Source of the DNA: Nocardia niigatensis NBRC 100131
GTDB lineage: Bacteria > Actinomycetota > Actinomycetes > Mycobacteriales > Mycobacteriaceae
DNA length: 64,000 nt
Assembly (NCBI RefSeq): GCF_000308655.1
Contig: NZ_BAGC01000033.1
Span: 62,001 to 126,000 of the forward strand
Reading direction: 5' to 3'
Positions 43,023-51,114 of the stretch are shown piece by piece. The number at the start of each line of letters is the position of its first letter. The stretch's first letter is position 1. Below the pieces are notes generated by a model that was not told the DNA's origin, made no database searches, and was given only the letters and a program-made list of their open reading frames with translations. The position numbers and the translations under genes are program-made.

Positions 43023-44296
43023 CGGGCGGCGGCCTCGATCAGATCCGCGGTGTGCTCCGCCACGCCGGTGGTCCGCAGTGTGGCCGCGAAATCCGCGACC
43101 CGCTGCCGGGTGCGCGCGTTGAGCAGCGGCGCCAGCGCGGACTCCAACCGGTCTGCGGTCATGGCCGTGAACGGAAGATGCGCTCCCACACCGAGTTTCT
43201 CCACCTGTCCGCCCCACATGGGCTGCTCGAACGACACCGAGCACACCACCGTCGGCAGGCCGGCGCGCAGGCTCTCGAACAGGGTGCCGATGCCGCCGTG
43301 GTGCACGGCCGCCGCGCAATACGGGAAGATCAGGTCGAAGGCGAAGTTGCCGACCAGTTTGATGCGATCGTCCGTCACCGTGTTCGCCACATCCAGATCG
43401 CTCCACCCCGCGTGCACCAGGGCTCGTACCCCCAGCCGCGTGCACACCCGCTCCACCATGGCGAACACACTGGCGGCGTCGCGAATCGGCATGCTGCCGA
43501 ACCCGAAGAACACCGGTGGCTCGCCCGCCTCGACCCAGGACAGAATGTCGTCATGGCTGCCCGACAGCTCGCCCACCGCTGCCCGCGTGGCCTGATCCAG
43601 CGTCAGGAAGCCGGTGAAGGGACGACGGCCGTCCCACTGCTCCGGCAGGCCCGGCACCAGGGCGGGGTCGTAGATCTGGATCTCGGGCACCCGCTCGCGT
43701 GCCAGCGCCGCGGCCGGGCTGGTGTACGACTTCGGCAGCCCCAGCACGGCACGCAGCTCGTTGAGATAGCGCAGGAACACCACCCGGCGCAGGTTCTCGG
43801 CCAGCAGCCAGGTCGCCCGATTCACCGCGGCGGGCGGATTCCATTGCGCGGGAAGCAGACCCGGGAACGGGTAGGCGCTGTTCATGCGCGCCGGGTAGTA
43901 GTGCAGGCTGACCAGCGGCACGTCCATGGCCTCCGCGATCGACGACGCCCGATCCTCGGTGACGGTGGTGGCCACGATCAGCTCGGCCTTGGCGCACACG
44001 TCGATGACCTCGCGGTTCATTCGCTCCGCGTACTCGGCCATCTGTTTGCCGACCAGCTGCATCAGCCGCAGCGTATTGCCGGCCGCCAGCGCGCGCTGGC
44101 CCTCGTCGGAACTGTAGAGCCGCTGCACGTCCGGCCCGCACGCCTGCGCGGGAAGACCTGCGGCGGTGACGAACTCGACCAGATTCGGCGGCGCGCCGAT
44201 CAGCACCTCGTGGCCGCGGCGTCGCAGTTCGATGCCCAGGCCCACGATCGGGTGCACATCGCCCCGGGTTCCGGTCAGCGGTATCGCGATGCGCAT
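43019..44296 (-). CDS. GT1-family glycosyltransferase
   Basis: This 425-residue GT-B enzyme has an N-terminal acceptor domain starting MRIAIPLTGTRGDVHPIVGLG and a C-terminal nucleotide-sugar domain with HHGGIGTLFESLRAGLPTV and SFEQPMWG. This matches lipid and natural-product glycosyltransferases of family 1. The usual FGDQ-type sugar-contacting motif reads SFEQ. It transfers a UDP- or TDP-sugar to a hydroxyl of the acceptor lipid. It is divergent from the GT4-P450 fusion across a 119-nt gap and coupled to the ABC-2 permease. Confidence 0.9.
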   Translation of the reverse strand: MRIAIPLTGTRGDVHPIVGLGIELRRRGHEVLIGAPPNLVEFVTAAGLPAQACGPDVQRLYSSDEGQRALAAGNTLRLMQLVGKQMAEYAERMNREVIDVCAKAELIVATTVTEDRASSIAEAMDVPLVSLHYYPARMNSAYPFPGLLPAQWNPPAAVNRATWLLAENLRRVVFLRYLNELRAVLGLPKSYTSPAAALARERVPEIQIYDPALVPGLPEQWDGRRPFTGFLTLDQATRAAVGELSGSHDDILSWVEAGEPPVFFGFGSMPIRDAASVFAMVERVCTRLGVRALVHAGWSDLDVANTVTDDRIKLVGNFAFDLIFPYCAAAVHHGGIGTLFESLRAGLPTVVCSVSFEQPMWGGQVEKLGVGAHLPFTAMTADRLESALAPLLNARTRQRVADFAATLRTTGVAEHTADLIEAAAR

Positions 44297-44415
44297 GCGG
44301 CCTCTCTCGGTGCGGGGACGGGATTCCTCGACCCTGGGGTGCCCTGCGGCCCGCCGTCCAGACGCAGGAAATGTGGGCATTTCACGAAGCGGCGGCGCTG
44401 CGTAGGGTTGCGCTG

Positions 44416-46968
44416 ATGCACATCGCCATGTTCGTGGACTACCATCCGGCCTCGCTCGGCGGGGTGCAGACAGCCGTCACCGGGCTGCGCCGCGGACTCG
44501 AACGGGCCGGGCACCGGGTCACCGTGTTCGCCGTGCCCGATCCCGCGGCCGCCCCCGATCCGGATGTCGTTGCGCTGCACCCGCTGTCGGTTCCGGCCGT
44601 CAACGGATTCGAGGTCGTCGCGCCGACCCGGCGCAATGCGGCGCTCATCGACGCCGAGTTCGCCGCCCGCGGGCCTGTCGACATCGTGCACACCCAGAGC
44701 ACCTACGGCGTCGCCATCGCCGGGATGAGAGCCGCACGGCGACACCGGATTCCGCTCGTGCACACCGCGCAGAGCCGCGACGACGCCTTCATCGAGCACA
44801 CCTCGCCGGCGCCCTATGCCACCGCGCTGGCACTGCGGCTGCTGCATGGACGCTATGTGCCGCACGAGCATCACATGCCGCACCGGGCCGGGGAATCGGC
44901 CGCCGCCCGGCACGCCTGGTGGACGATCAGCGGGCAGGCGCAGGCCGCCGACCGGGTGATCGCGCCGACCCGGCACTTCGCCGATCTGTTGCTCGCGCAC
45001 GGGCTCACCCGGCCGATCACCGTGGTGTCCAACGGCGTCGACGACACACTGCTCAACGAGCGCACCCCGGTGCCACGCGATGGGGACGGACCGCTGCGGT
45101 TGGTGTGGTGCGGGCGGCTGTCGGGGGAGAAGCGGCTGCTCGAATCCATCGAGGCGGTGCGGCGCACCGACAACTGCGTCCTCGACATCTACGGCGACGG
45201 CGACCTGCGCGGCGCGGCCGTCGGGCGCATCGTGGAACGGCGGCTCGGGGAGCGAATCCGGCTGCACGGCAGGGTGAGTCAGGCCGCCTGCCTCGACGCC
45301 ATGGCCGCGGCCGACGCACTGCTGTTCCCCTCCAACGGATTCGACACCCAGGGCATGGCGCTCCTGGAAGCCACCGCCGTCGGGCTGCCGGTGGTGTACT
45401 GCGATCCCGAACTCGCCGAATCGGTGCCCGCGGGCATCCGATCCGCGAACCCGTCCGTCGAGGCACTCGCCGAGACGCTGGCCAAACTGGCGGCCGACCG
45501 CACGGTGCTCGACGGACTGCGTGCGCGACTGGCCGATGAGGCCGACACCGTGCGCCAATCGCGCCAGATCGCACGGGTATTGGCGGTCTACCGGGACGCC
45601 GCCGCCGGATCGGCCGCCGCGCCGCCGCAGGCCATGCCCCGCACCCTGGCGGACATTCCGACCGCACCGGGCCGGGTGCCGGTGCTCGGGCACAGCCTGC
45701 GCGCGCTCACCGACGCGCCCGGCTTCGTCACCTCGCTGCCCGCGCTCGGGCCGATCGTGCGCGTGCACTTCGGACGCCAGACCGGGTACGTGCTCACCAC
45801 CCCGGAACTGCTGCGCCAAGTCAATCTCGGCGATGCCGAATTCGAGCGGGAAGACCTGCGCGAAGCCATCGCCGATATCGCGGGCGGGGCGGTGAACGTG
45901 CTGCGCGGGCCCGAACACCGGCTGCGCCGCCGCATGATCTCGCCCGCCCTGCGACAGAGCCGGCTCGCCGAGTACGCCGAAGCCGCCGCCGACATCGCCA
46001 ATGCCTGGGCCGCGGCACTGCCGGTCGATCAGCGGGTGAACCTGATGGACGAGGCGCACGGGCTGGTTCTCGACACCGTCTCCGCGACCCTGTTCACCGC
46101 CGATTTCGGCGACAGCGCGCGACGCGAGATCCGTGACAACGTGCCATGGCTGCTCAGCCAGGTCATCGTGCGCACCGCGCTGCCGCCCCAGCTGCGCAGG
46201 CTGCGGGTCATCGCGAACTACCGGTGGCGCAGCAAGTCCCGGCACCTGCGCGCCGCCGTCGGCGCGGTCGTGAGCGAATACCGCAGGCGCGACCAGGATT
46301 TCAACGACGTGGTGTCGGCGCTCATCCGCCACACCGACAGCGAGACCGGGGCCCGGCTGTCCGACGACCACATCATCGACGAGGCCATCCTGATGCTCGC
46401 CGGCGGTGTCGGATCCATGGCCTCGCTGACCGGATGGCTCTGGCACGAGGTCAGCCGGCGACCGGCCATCGCCGAACGGCTCTACACGGAACTGGACGCC
46501 GTGGTGGGAACCGGTGACGTGCGGCCCGAACACCTGGCCTCGATGCCCTACCTGAAACAGGTTGTTTCCGAGACCATTCGCTTCTGGGGACCCTGGATCA
46601 GCGCCGCCAACGCCGGCGCCGACCTGCCCATCGGGGACGTCACCATCCCGGCCGGTGCGGCGATCATGTTCAGCCCCTACATGGTTCAGCACGACCCGCG
46701 CTGGTTCAGCCACCCCGAATCCTTCGACCCGGATCGCTGGTCCGCCGCGAACGCCGCCGACACCGCCAAGAAGGCGATGATCTCCTTCGGCGTCGGCCGG
46801 CGCCGCTGCCTCGGCGACCACTTCGCGATGCTCGAGATCGCGCTCGCCTCCGCGGCCCTGCTGTCCCGCCGGCAGATCACCCCGGTGCCGGGACATCGGG
46901 TGCGGGCCTCCAACCGGGACTTCGTGCTCTCGCCCTCGGCGCTGCCGGTCGTCCTGCGGGCGCGCTGA
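44416..46968 (+). CDS. Glycosyltransferase family 4 fused to cytochrome P450
   Basis: This 850-residue protein has an N-terminal GT-B glycosyltransferase (about residues 1-395: YHPASLGGVQTAVTGL, VVSNGVDD, WCGRLSGEKRLLES, FPSNGFDTQGMALLEAT) followed by a P450 from about residue 405. The P450 has ExxR in SETIR (E719, R722) and heme loop FGVGRRRCLG with ligand C798. Its I-helix reads AGGVGS (662-667) where A-G-x-[DE]-T-[TS] is expected, so both the acid and Thr are missing. No stop or ribosome site separates the halves and the frame is uninterrupted. It probably glycosylates and oxidises the same substrate. Retaining GT4 enzymes use NDP-sugars. I know of no described protein of this type. Confidence 0.85.
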   Translation: MHIAMFVDYHPASLGGVQTAVTGLRRGLERAGHRVTVFAVPDPAAAPDPDVVALHPLSVPAVNGFEVVAPTRRNAALIDAEFAARGPVDIVHTQSTYGVAIAGMRAARRHRIPLVHTAQSRDDAFIEHTSPAPYATALALRLLHGRYVPHEHHMPHRAGESAAARHAWWTISGQAQAADRVIAPTRHFADLLLAHGLTRPITVVSNGVDDTLLNERTPVPRDGDGPLRLVWCGRLSGEKRLLESIEAVRRTDNCVLDIYGDGDLRGAAVGRIVERRLGERIRLHGRVSQAACLDAMAAADALLFPSNGFDTQGMALLEATAVGLPVVYCDPELAESVPAGIRSANPSVEALAETLAKLAADRTVLDGLRARLADEADTVRQSRQIARVLAVYRDAAAGSAAAPPQAMPRTLADIPTAPGRVPVLGHSLRALTDAPGFVTSLPALGPIVRVHFGRQTGYVLTTPELLRQVNLGDAEFEREDLREAIADIAGGAVNVLRGPEHRLRRRMISPALRQSRLAEYAEAAADIANAWAAALPVDQRVNLMDEAHGLVLDTVSATLFTADFGDSARREIRDNVPWLLSQVIVRTALPPQLRRLRVIANYRWRSKSRHLRAAVGAVVSEYRRRDQDFNDVVSALIRHTDSETGARLSDDHIIDEAILMLAGGVGSMASLTGWLWHEVSRRPAIAERLYTELDAVVGTGDVRPEHLASMPYLKQVVSETIRFWGPWISAANAGADLPIGDVTIPAGAAIMFSPYMVQHDPRWFSHPESFDPDRWSAANAADTAKKAMISFGVGRRRCLGDHFAMLEIALASAALLSRRQITPVPGHRVRASNRDFVLSPSALPVVLRAR

Positions 46969-46981
46969 CCACGGACAGGTC

Positions 46982-48199
46982 CTACAGCAGGACCGGCAGC
47001 TCCTGCAGACCGTGCATGAGGGTGCTCGGATGCCAGGCGAGGGTCTCCGCCGTGGCGGACAGGCGCAGGTTCGGGAACCGGGACAGCAGGCCGGCGAAGG
47101 CGACCCGCGCTTCCAGGCGGGCCAGCGGGGCGCCGACACAGAAGTGGATGCCATGGCCGAAGGCCACGTGGCCGGTGGTGTCGCGGGTGGTGTCGAGGGC
47201 GTCGGGGGCCGGGTAGCGGTCGGGATCGCGGTTGGCCGCGGCCAGTGCGACGAACACGAGTTCCCCCTCGGGAATGTCCGTGCCCGCGATGGTGACCGGC
47301 TCGGCCGTGTGCCGGATGGTGCTCATGTTCACCGGACCGTCGAAGCGCAGGAACTCCTCCACCGCATCGGGAATCGCGTCGGGGTCCCGGCGCAGGGCCT
47401 CCCGCTGCGCCGGATCGCGGAGCAGCGCCAGGGTGCCGTTGGCGATCAGATTCACCGTGGTGTCATGCCCGGCCACCAGCAGCAGGAACGCCATGCCGAC
47501 CTGCTCGGACTCGGTGAGCGCGTCACCGTCGTCGGCGGGCGCTGCCAACGCCGAGAGCAGGTCCGCGGCCGGCTCCTGCGCCTTCGCGCGCACCAGCCGC
47601 GTCAGGTAGTCCGCCATTTCCTCGGACGCTCGGGCGCGGTCTTCGTCCAGCCCGGCGACCGCCACCAGTGCCCGGGTCCAGTCCTGGAAGTCCGCGCGAT
47701 CCTCGAGCGGCACGCCGAGCAGTTCGCAGATCACCGTGATCGGCAGCGGTTCGGCGAAGTCGCGCAGCAGATCTGCCTCGGCGCGGCCCTCCAGGGCGTC
47801 CAGCAGCGAAGCGGTGATCTCCTCGATGCGCGGGCCCAGCGCGGCCACCCGGCGCGGCGTGAAGGCTCGTGTCACCAGCTTCCGCAGCCGGGTGTGCGCG
47901 GGCGGATCGGTATTGAGCATATTGGTGAGCAGCGCCAGTGCGTTCGGATCCGACTGCGGCACAACGCGTTTGCGGCTCAGCAGCGCGTCGTTGACGGCGG
48001 CCGCCTTGCGCAGACGCGGATCGGACAGCGCGGCGCGGCCCGCCGCGTAGTCGAGGATGACCCAGCGGATGACGCCGTCCGGAAACCGGACGCGCCGCAC
48101 GGGGCCGTGCTCGCGCCAGCGGCGGTAATGCGTATGCGGGTCGGTGAAGAACTCCGGGCCGATGGATTCGATCCGGTCCGGGGCTTCGATATCGGCCAT
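46982..48199 (-). CDS. Cytochrome P450 (right flanking copy, duplicate of 18596-19810)
   Basis: This 405-residue P450 has I-helix AGHDTT, ExxR in EEFLRFDGP and heme loop FGHGIHFCVGAP with ligand C354. It is closely similar along its full length to the left flanking P450 (roughly 80% identity by eye; 50 of the first 60 residues identical) and in the same orientation, about 28.4 kb away. It stands alone between the convergent GT4-P450 gene (13 nt away) and the divergent membrane-protein gene. The two copies may have diverged in substrate or be in dosage or position redundancy. Confidence 0.93.
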   Translation of the reverse strand: MADIEAPDRIESIGPEFFTDPHTHYRRWREHGPVRRVRFPDGVIRWVILDYAAGRAALSDPRLRKAAAVNDALLSRKRVVPQSDPNALALLTNMLNTDPPAHTRLRKLVTRAFTPRRVAALGPRIEEITASLLDALEGRAEADLLRDFAEPLPITVICELLGVPLEDRADFQDWTRALVAVAGLDEDRARASEEMADYLTRLVRAKAQEPAADLLSALAAPADDGDALTESEQVGMAFLLLVAGHDTTVNLIANGTLALLRDPAQREALRRDPDAIPDAVEEFLRFDGPVNMSTIRHTAEPVTIAGTDIPEGELVFVALAAANRDPDRYPAPDALDTTRDTTGHVAFGHGIHFCVGAPLARLEARVAFAGLLSRFPNLRLSATAETLAWHPSTLMHGLQELPVLL

Positions 48200-48251
48200 G
48201 CCGAGACCTTAGCCGATGTAATGACTTGCAGTAAACGGCAATTCGTCGCCA

Positions 48252-48290
48252 TGTAAAAGATTCTGTACATAATGTCGGGTTTTCTTTACA
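48252..48290. promoter_or_regulatory. Inverted repeat and -10-like sequence upstream of the XRE operon
   Basis: TGTAAAAGA and TCTTTACA are near-complementary arms 22 nt apart, with TACATAAT between them resembling a -10 element. It is just before the start of the membrane-protein/XRE operon, which suggests autoregulation. This is inference from position. Confidence 0.35.
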
Positions 48291-48298
48291 CTGGCCGC

Positions 48299-48724
48299 AT
48301 GCCCTACGAGGAGAAGCGGACCTGGATTCTGGGTGCCGCGGCCGCCGTCTCGTACCTGATCTATCTGATCGTCGTGCTGACGCGGGCCCGGCATGTCCCG
48401 GTGGTGGACGTCGCCTATGCCGCGCCGCTGCTGTGGGCGGTCGGCGGGTCCATCGTGTTCTCGATCGCGGCCAGTATCGCGGTGGCGATCGGGTCCCGGG
48501 ATCGGGACCGCAGGGATCAGCGCGACCGCGAAATCGATATCCGTGGAACGCAGGTCGGCAACGCCTTCGTCGTGCTGGGCGCGGTCACCGCCCTGGTGCT
48601 GGCCCTGGCCGGCGGCGACCGGTTCTGGATCGCCAATGCGATCTATCTGGGTTTCACACTCTCCGCGGTGGTGGGCGCGGTCGCCAAACTCGTCGCCTAC
48701 CGGCGGGGGACCTGGCCATGGTGA
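48299..48724 (+). CDS. Small membrane protein paired with XRE regulator (DUF2178-like)
   Basis: This 141-residue protein has four predicted membrane helices with a charged loop (SRDRDRRDQRDRE) in the middle. It overlaps the XRE regulator start by 7 nt. Such small membrane-protein/XRE pairs are common in actinobacteria and firmicutes; the membrane protein may sense a signal or sequester the regulator. No obvious ribosome site is seen before the ATG. Confidence 0.7.
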   Translation: MPYEEKRTWILGAAAAVSYLIYLIVVLTRARHVPVVDVAYAAPLLWAVGGSIVFSIAASIAVAIGSRDRDRRDQRDREIDIRGTQVGNAFVVLGAVTALVLALAGGDRFWIANAIYLGFTLSAVVGAVAKLVAYRRGTWPW

Positions 48725-48945
48725 AACCGACCAGAGTCACCAACAACATTCGCGCACTGCGCTTCTCGCACGGTGAGATGACACAGGCCGAGCTGGCCGA
48801 CCGGCTCGGGGTGACCCGGCAGACCGTCAACGCCATCGAACAGGGCAAGTACTCGCCATCGCTGGAGATGGCATTCCAGATCGCCCGGGTGTTCCGCGCA
48901 CCACTGGACGAGATCTTCGAGTATCCGGAAGAAGACCAGCCATGA
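48718..48945 (+). CDS. XRE-family helix-turn-helix regulator (YozG-like)
   Basis: This 75-residue protein is almost wholly one HTH_3 domain: MTQAELADRLGVTRQTVNAIE and KYSPSLEMAFQIARVF. This is the short YozG-like form that dimerises on small operators. It is cotranscribed with the upstream membrane protein and overlaps the following oxidoreductase by 4 nt. It probably controls this small operon. Confidence 0.9.
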   Translation: MVKPTRVTNNIRALRFSHGEMTQAELADRLGVTRQTVNAIEQGKYSPSLEMAFQIARVFRAPLDEIFEYPEEDQP

Positions 48946-49904
48946 AGGCTATTGCGCAGGACGCGTACGGCACCGTCGACATGCTCTCCTACACCGACAT
49001 CCCCACCCCCGGCACCGGACCCGACGGTGTGCTCGTCCGGGTGCGCGCCGCGGGCGTGGATCCCAGCGTCTGGCATTTCATGACCGGCGAACCGCGGCTC
49101 GCCCGGCTGGCGCTCGGACTGCGCGCACCCCGTGAACGGGTCCGCGGCTGGGACGTCGCCGGCGTTGTCGAGGCGGTCGGATCGCGGGTGACCGAATTCC
49201 GGCCCGGTGACGAGGTTTTCGGCACCGTCCCCGGCTCCTACGCCGAATTCGCCTGCGCCCCGGCCGCGAAACTCCAGCACAAACCCGTCAATCTCGGCTT
49301 CGAACAGGCAGCGGCACTACCGATCTCCGGCATGACCGCCCTCACCGGCCTGCGCGACGCGGGCCGCATCGAAGCCGGACAGCGGGTGCTGATCATCGGC
49401 GCGGCCGGTGGGGTCGGTCATCTCGCGGTCCAGCTCGCCAAGCACTACGGCGCCGAAGTCACCGGCGTGTGCTCGACCGGCGCCACCGCCTTCGTCGCCG
49501 ACCTCGGTGCGGACCACGTCATCGACTACACCACCGAAAACATTACCGGCCGTTACGATCTCATCCTCGACATGGCCGGAAACCGCCCCCTTCCGCTGTT
49601 GCGCGCGCTGCTCACCGCCACCGGCACCCTGGTCCTCGGCGGCGGCGAGAACGGCGGCCGCTGGTTCGGCGGACTCGGCCGCTCCCTCCACGCACAGCTC
49701 CGCTCACCTTTCAGCCGCCACCGCATGCGCGCCCTGCTGTCCCTCCCCAAACCCGAATCCCTGCGCACTCTCGCCGAACTCGCCACCGCAGGAGCCCTCA
49801 CACCCCGCATCGACCGCACCTACGCCCTCCCCGACGCCGCGGCCGCCATCACCCACCTCGCCGCCGGACACTCCATGGGCAAATCCGTGATCGTGGTCGG
49901 CTGA
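48942..49904 (+). CDS. MDR-superfamily NAD(P)H oxidoreductase (quinone-oxidoreductase-like)
   Basis: This 320-residue protein has the GroES-like N-terminal half and a Rossmann half with VLIIGAAGGVGHLAVQLAK. There is no structural-zinc cysteine cluster, so it is the zinc-free quinone oxidoreductase or enoyl reductase type. It reduces quinones or enones with NADPH. It is coupled to the XRE regulator by a 4-nt overlap and followed by a terminator. The link to the lipid cluster is uncertain. Confidence 0.85.
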   Translation: MKAIAQDAYGTVDMLSYTDIPTPGTGPDGVLVRVRAAGVDPSVWHFMTGEPRLARLALGLRAPRERVRGWDVAGVVEAVGSRVTEFRPGDEVFGTVPGSYAEFACAPAAKLQHKPVNLGFEQAAALPISGMTALTGLRDAGRIEAGQRVLIIGAAGGVGHLAVQLAKHYGAEVTGVCSTGATAFVADLGADHVIDYTTENITGRYDLILDMAGNRPLPLLRALLTATGTLVLGGGENGGRWFGGLGRSLHAQLRSPFSRHRMRALLSLPKPESLRTLAELATAGALTPRIDRTYALPDAAAAITHLAAGHSMGKSVIVVG

Positions 49905-49914
49905 CGCGGAAACC

Positions 49915-49952
49915 CGAGAACCCCTCCGCCGCAACGGGCGGAGGGGTTCTCG
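49915..49952. terminator. Hairpin terminator, shared by convergent genes
   Basis: A perfect 16-bp stem (CGAGAACCCCTCCGCC and its complement) closes a 6-nt loop. It lies between the oxidoreductase and the convergent 33-codon ORF, so it can serve both. Confidence 0.8.
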
Positions 49953-49970
49953 ACACCGTGTTGCCTGCCG

Positions 49971-50072
49971 TTACAGCGGCATCGGGCCGGACGAGCCGGA
50001 CGAGGCCCAGGACCAGCCCGCGTTGATGCGGGCCAGGATCAGGTTGACGACGTCGAGGACGGTTGAACCCAT
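49971..50072 (-). CDS. Possible 33-residue microprotein
   Basis: A 33-codon ORF begins at an ATG with GAGGAAG 5-6 nt upstream, a good ribosome site. The peptide starts MGSTVLDVVNLILARI, an amphipathic helix-like stretch, and ends in a Ser/Gly/Pro-rich tail. It is isolated between the terminator and the hydrolase gene, with its own upstream gap of about 95 nt. It has no signal peptide. I cannot assign a function; it might be a small membrane-active or envelope peptide. Confidence 0.45.
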   Translation of the reverse strand: MGSTVLDVVNLILARINAGWSWASSGSSGPMPL

Positions 50073-50165
50073 CGATACTTCCTCAGTGCTCGGGGTGATG
50101 CGACGGTGCGCAGCGTAGTCGAGGGGTCCGGGCAGCGATATGGGTTGGCGCAAAGGTGAATCAAG

Positions 50166-51005
50166 CTACGCCGAGACCGGAGTCGGGGCCGCGGCGAAGG
50201 CGAGCAGGTCCCGGGTGAGGCGTTCGGGATGGGTCAGGTACAGGCCGTGCGGGGCATTGTCGTAGACCACGAGCTCACTGCCCGGGATCAGTGCGGCCTG
50301 GCGGCGGCCACCGAACTCGAGCGAGATGGAGGCGTCCGAATCGCCGTGAATGATCAACGCGGGAACCGTGATCGCCCGCATCTCGTCACGGAAATCCGTC
50401 TCGACCACCGCGCGATTGCATTCGACGGTCGCCCACAGGGACGTCCCCGCAATCGATTGCAGGACACGGTCGCGGGCGATGTCGGAGACCTCGCAGCCCG
50501 GCAGGCCGGCGCCGAAGTAGGGATCGGCATTGTCGGTGAGCCAGCGGTCCTGGTGATGATGCCAGGAATCGCGCAGGGCAGCGGCGGCCGTGCGCGGCGC
50601 ACCGTCCGGATTGTCGGCGGTGGCCAAGAGGAACGGCAGCGCGGCCGCCACCAGTGCGATGCGATGTACCCGGGCGCTGCCGTAGCGGGTCAGGTAGCGG
50701 ACGATCTCGCCGCCGCCCATGGAATGACCGACCAGCAGGAGACCGCGCAGGTCCAGGTGATCGATCAGGTCGGCGACATCATCGGCGAGAGTGTCGTAGT
50801 CGTAGCCGCGTCCCGGATCATCGGAGCGGCCGTGACCGCGGCGGTCCAGGGCGATGACGCGATAGCCCTGCCGGGCCAGATCGGCCATCACGCCACGCGC
50901 TTCGGTGCTGTCCATCCCGGCCGCCGCGAGGAACAGCACCGGACGGCCGGTGCCCCAATCGCGGTAGAACAGCGAGGTGCCGGTGCGGGTGTCGACGAAA
51001 GGCAT
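50166..51005 (-). CDS. Alpha/beta hydrolase (chloroperoxidase/esterase type)
   Basis: This 279-residue protein has the nucleophile elbow GHSMGGGEIVRY, preceded by DRRGHGRSDDPG, typical of cofactor-free haloperoxidase-like hydrolases. The Asp (HGDSDASI) and His (NAPHGLYLTHPERL) of the triad are visible. It hydrolyses an ester, lactone or epoxide. It is divergent from the WYL regulator across a perfect inverted repeat, so it is a likely regulatory target. Confidence 0.88.
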   Translation of the reverse strand: MPFVDTRTGTSLFYRDWGTGRPVLFLAAAGMDSTEARGVMADLARQGYRVIALDRRGHGRSDDPGRGYDYDTLADDVADLIDHLDLRGLLLVGHSMGGGEIVRYLTRYGSARVHRIALVAAALPFLLATADNPDGAPRTAAAALRDSWHHHQDRWLTDNADPYFGAGLPGCEVSDIARDRVLQSIAGTSLWATVECNRAVVETDFRDEMRAITVPALIIHGDSDASISLEFGGRRQAALIPGSELVVYDNAPHGLYLTHPERLTRDLLAFAAAPTPVSA

Positions 51006-51072
51006 TGCGGTGTCTCCTCATTCGATGCTCGGATGTGATCCGATCGGAACGGGGAGGACAGTATGTCGGCTT

Positions 51073-51093
51073 CACTGACATCTAGTGTCAGTG
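51073..51093. promoter_or_regulatory. Palindromic operator, CACTGACA-N5-TGTCAGTG
   Basis: A perfect inverted repeat with 8-bp arms and 5-bp spacer lies 22 nt before the WYL regulator ATG, between it and the divergent hydrolase gene. Position and symmetry fit a binding site for that regulator. Confidence 0.65.
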
Positions 51094-51114
51094 GATTCCG
51101 GCAGAATTTCCGGC

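Noticed and set aside
43019..43445. An ATPase subunit for the ABC-2 permease in the upstream part of its frame
   Set aside because: The sequence upstream of the permease GTG is antisense-like Arg/Gly-rich and in a different frame from the glycosyltransferase; no Walker motifs are present.
44275..47154. A very long - strand reading frame opposite the glycosyltransferase-P450 gene
   Set aside because: It is low complexity in Gly/Arg/His/Val and lies fully antisense to a gene with clear P450 and glycosyltransferase motifs; such long antisense frames are typical of high-GC DNA.
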